Positions 6,089 through 6,180 of a stretch of DNA of 6,180 nt are shown piece after piece. Below the pieces are notes generated by a model. That model was given only the letters and a program-made list of their open reading frames with translations. It did no database searches and was not told the DNA's origin. The position numbers and the translations under genes were made by a program. How positions within the stretch are numbered: position 1 is the first letter of the stretch; each line of letters opens with the position of its first letter. Location: the NCBI GenBank assembly GCA_018053685.1, contig JAGPKW010000049.1:1-6180 (forward strand). Direction: 5' to 3'. The DNA comes from Patescibacteria group bacterium. Its GTDB lineage: Bacteria; Patescibacteriota; Patescibacteriia; JAGPKW01.

Positions 6089-6172
6089 AGAGGACAGGAT
6101 TCGAACCTGCGAGGGCTTTTGCACCCCAACACGTTAGCAGTGTGTCGCTTTCGACCACTCAGCCACCTCTCC
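6083..6172 (-). tRNA. tRNA-Ser (anticodon GCU), CCA encoded
   Basis: On the minus strand the acceptor arms GGAGAGG (6172-6166) and CCTCTCC (6093-6087) pair over all 7 bp, with discriminator G and an encoded CCA (6085-6083). The D-arm starts GCTGAGTGG. The anticodon loop is CTGCTAA with anticodon GCT, which reads AGC and AGU serine codons. The anticodon stem has four pairs plus an A·C at its loop-closing position. A long variable arm, typical of class II tRNA-Ser, precedes the T-arm GCAGG-TTCGAAT-CCTGT. Its promoter lies beyond the right window edge. The gene is intact and borders the right direct repeat. Confidence 0.97.
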
Positions 6173-6180
6173 ATGCTAAA

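Noticed and set aside
1..6180. Genome-wide UGA recoding (code 4 or code 25)
   Set aside because: About 1480 codons of the three long genes contain no UGA, and every Trp is UGG. In a recoded AT-rich genome UGA would appear often. The anomaly is confined to one small gene.

Overview
The window is about 70% A+T. It reads as chromosomal DNA of a small-genome, AT-rich bacterium carrying a compact integrated element. Three long genes are open in the standard code: 490, 433 and 558 codons with no internal UGA, all tryptophans as UGG, and TAA stops on the two that end here. None of the starts has a clear Shine-Dalgarno sequence, and the tRNA gene encodes its own CCA. A Patescibacteria/CPR-type host is possible, but the lineage is a guess; no marker gene here settles it.

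Layout. Positions 1-1472 (minus) hold the start and most of a membrane PAP2-type phosphatase with an LssY-like C-terminal domain, cut by the left window edge. A perfect 26-bp palindrome lies just upstream of its start. Next comes a 257-bp sequence (1655-1911) that recurs as a direct repeat, about 88% identical and without indels, at 5832-6088. The right copy ends on the 3' CCA end of a tRNA-Ser(GCU) gene (6083-6172, minus). Each copy contains a hairpin terminator. Between the copies lies a segment of about 3.9 kb that looks like a mobile element.

The element carries, in order: a GC-rich hairpin; a short near-repeat cluster; a complete small transcription unit (2085-2499) with a perfect consensus sigma70 promoter, a 106-codon reading frame and a hairpin terminator; a large serine recombinase (2600-3901, plus); and a 558-residue predicted membrane protein of unknown function (3882-5558, minus) that converges on the recombinase and overlaps it by 20 bp.

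The most unusual point is the small unit at 2150-2470. It is open for 106 codons only if UGA is read as an amino acid: it has two in-frame UGAs, no UAA or UAG, and ends in UAA. No other gene in the window uses UGA as sense. The conceptual protein has a histidine pair near its N-terminus and a terminal VTMFP motif, which loosely recalls small EndoU/BECR-type nuclease toxins. It could be a gene imported from a UGA-recoding host or its phage, a gene silenced by the standard code, or a pseudogene with two opal mutations.

Inferred working picture: the recombinase moves the element, the tRNA-Ser 3' flank marks the site, and the UGA gene and the membrane protein are its cargo.
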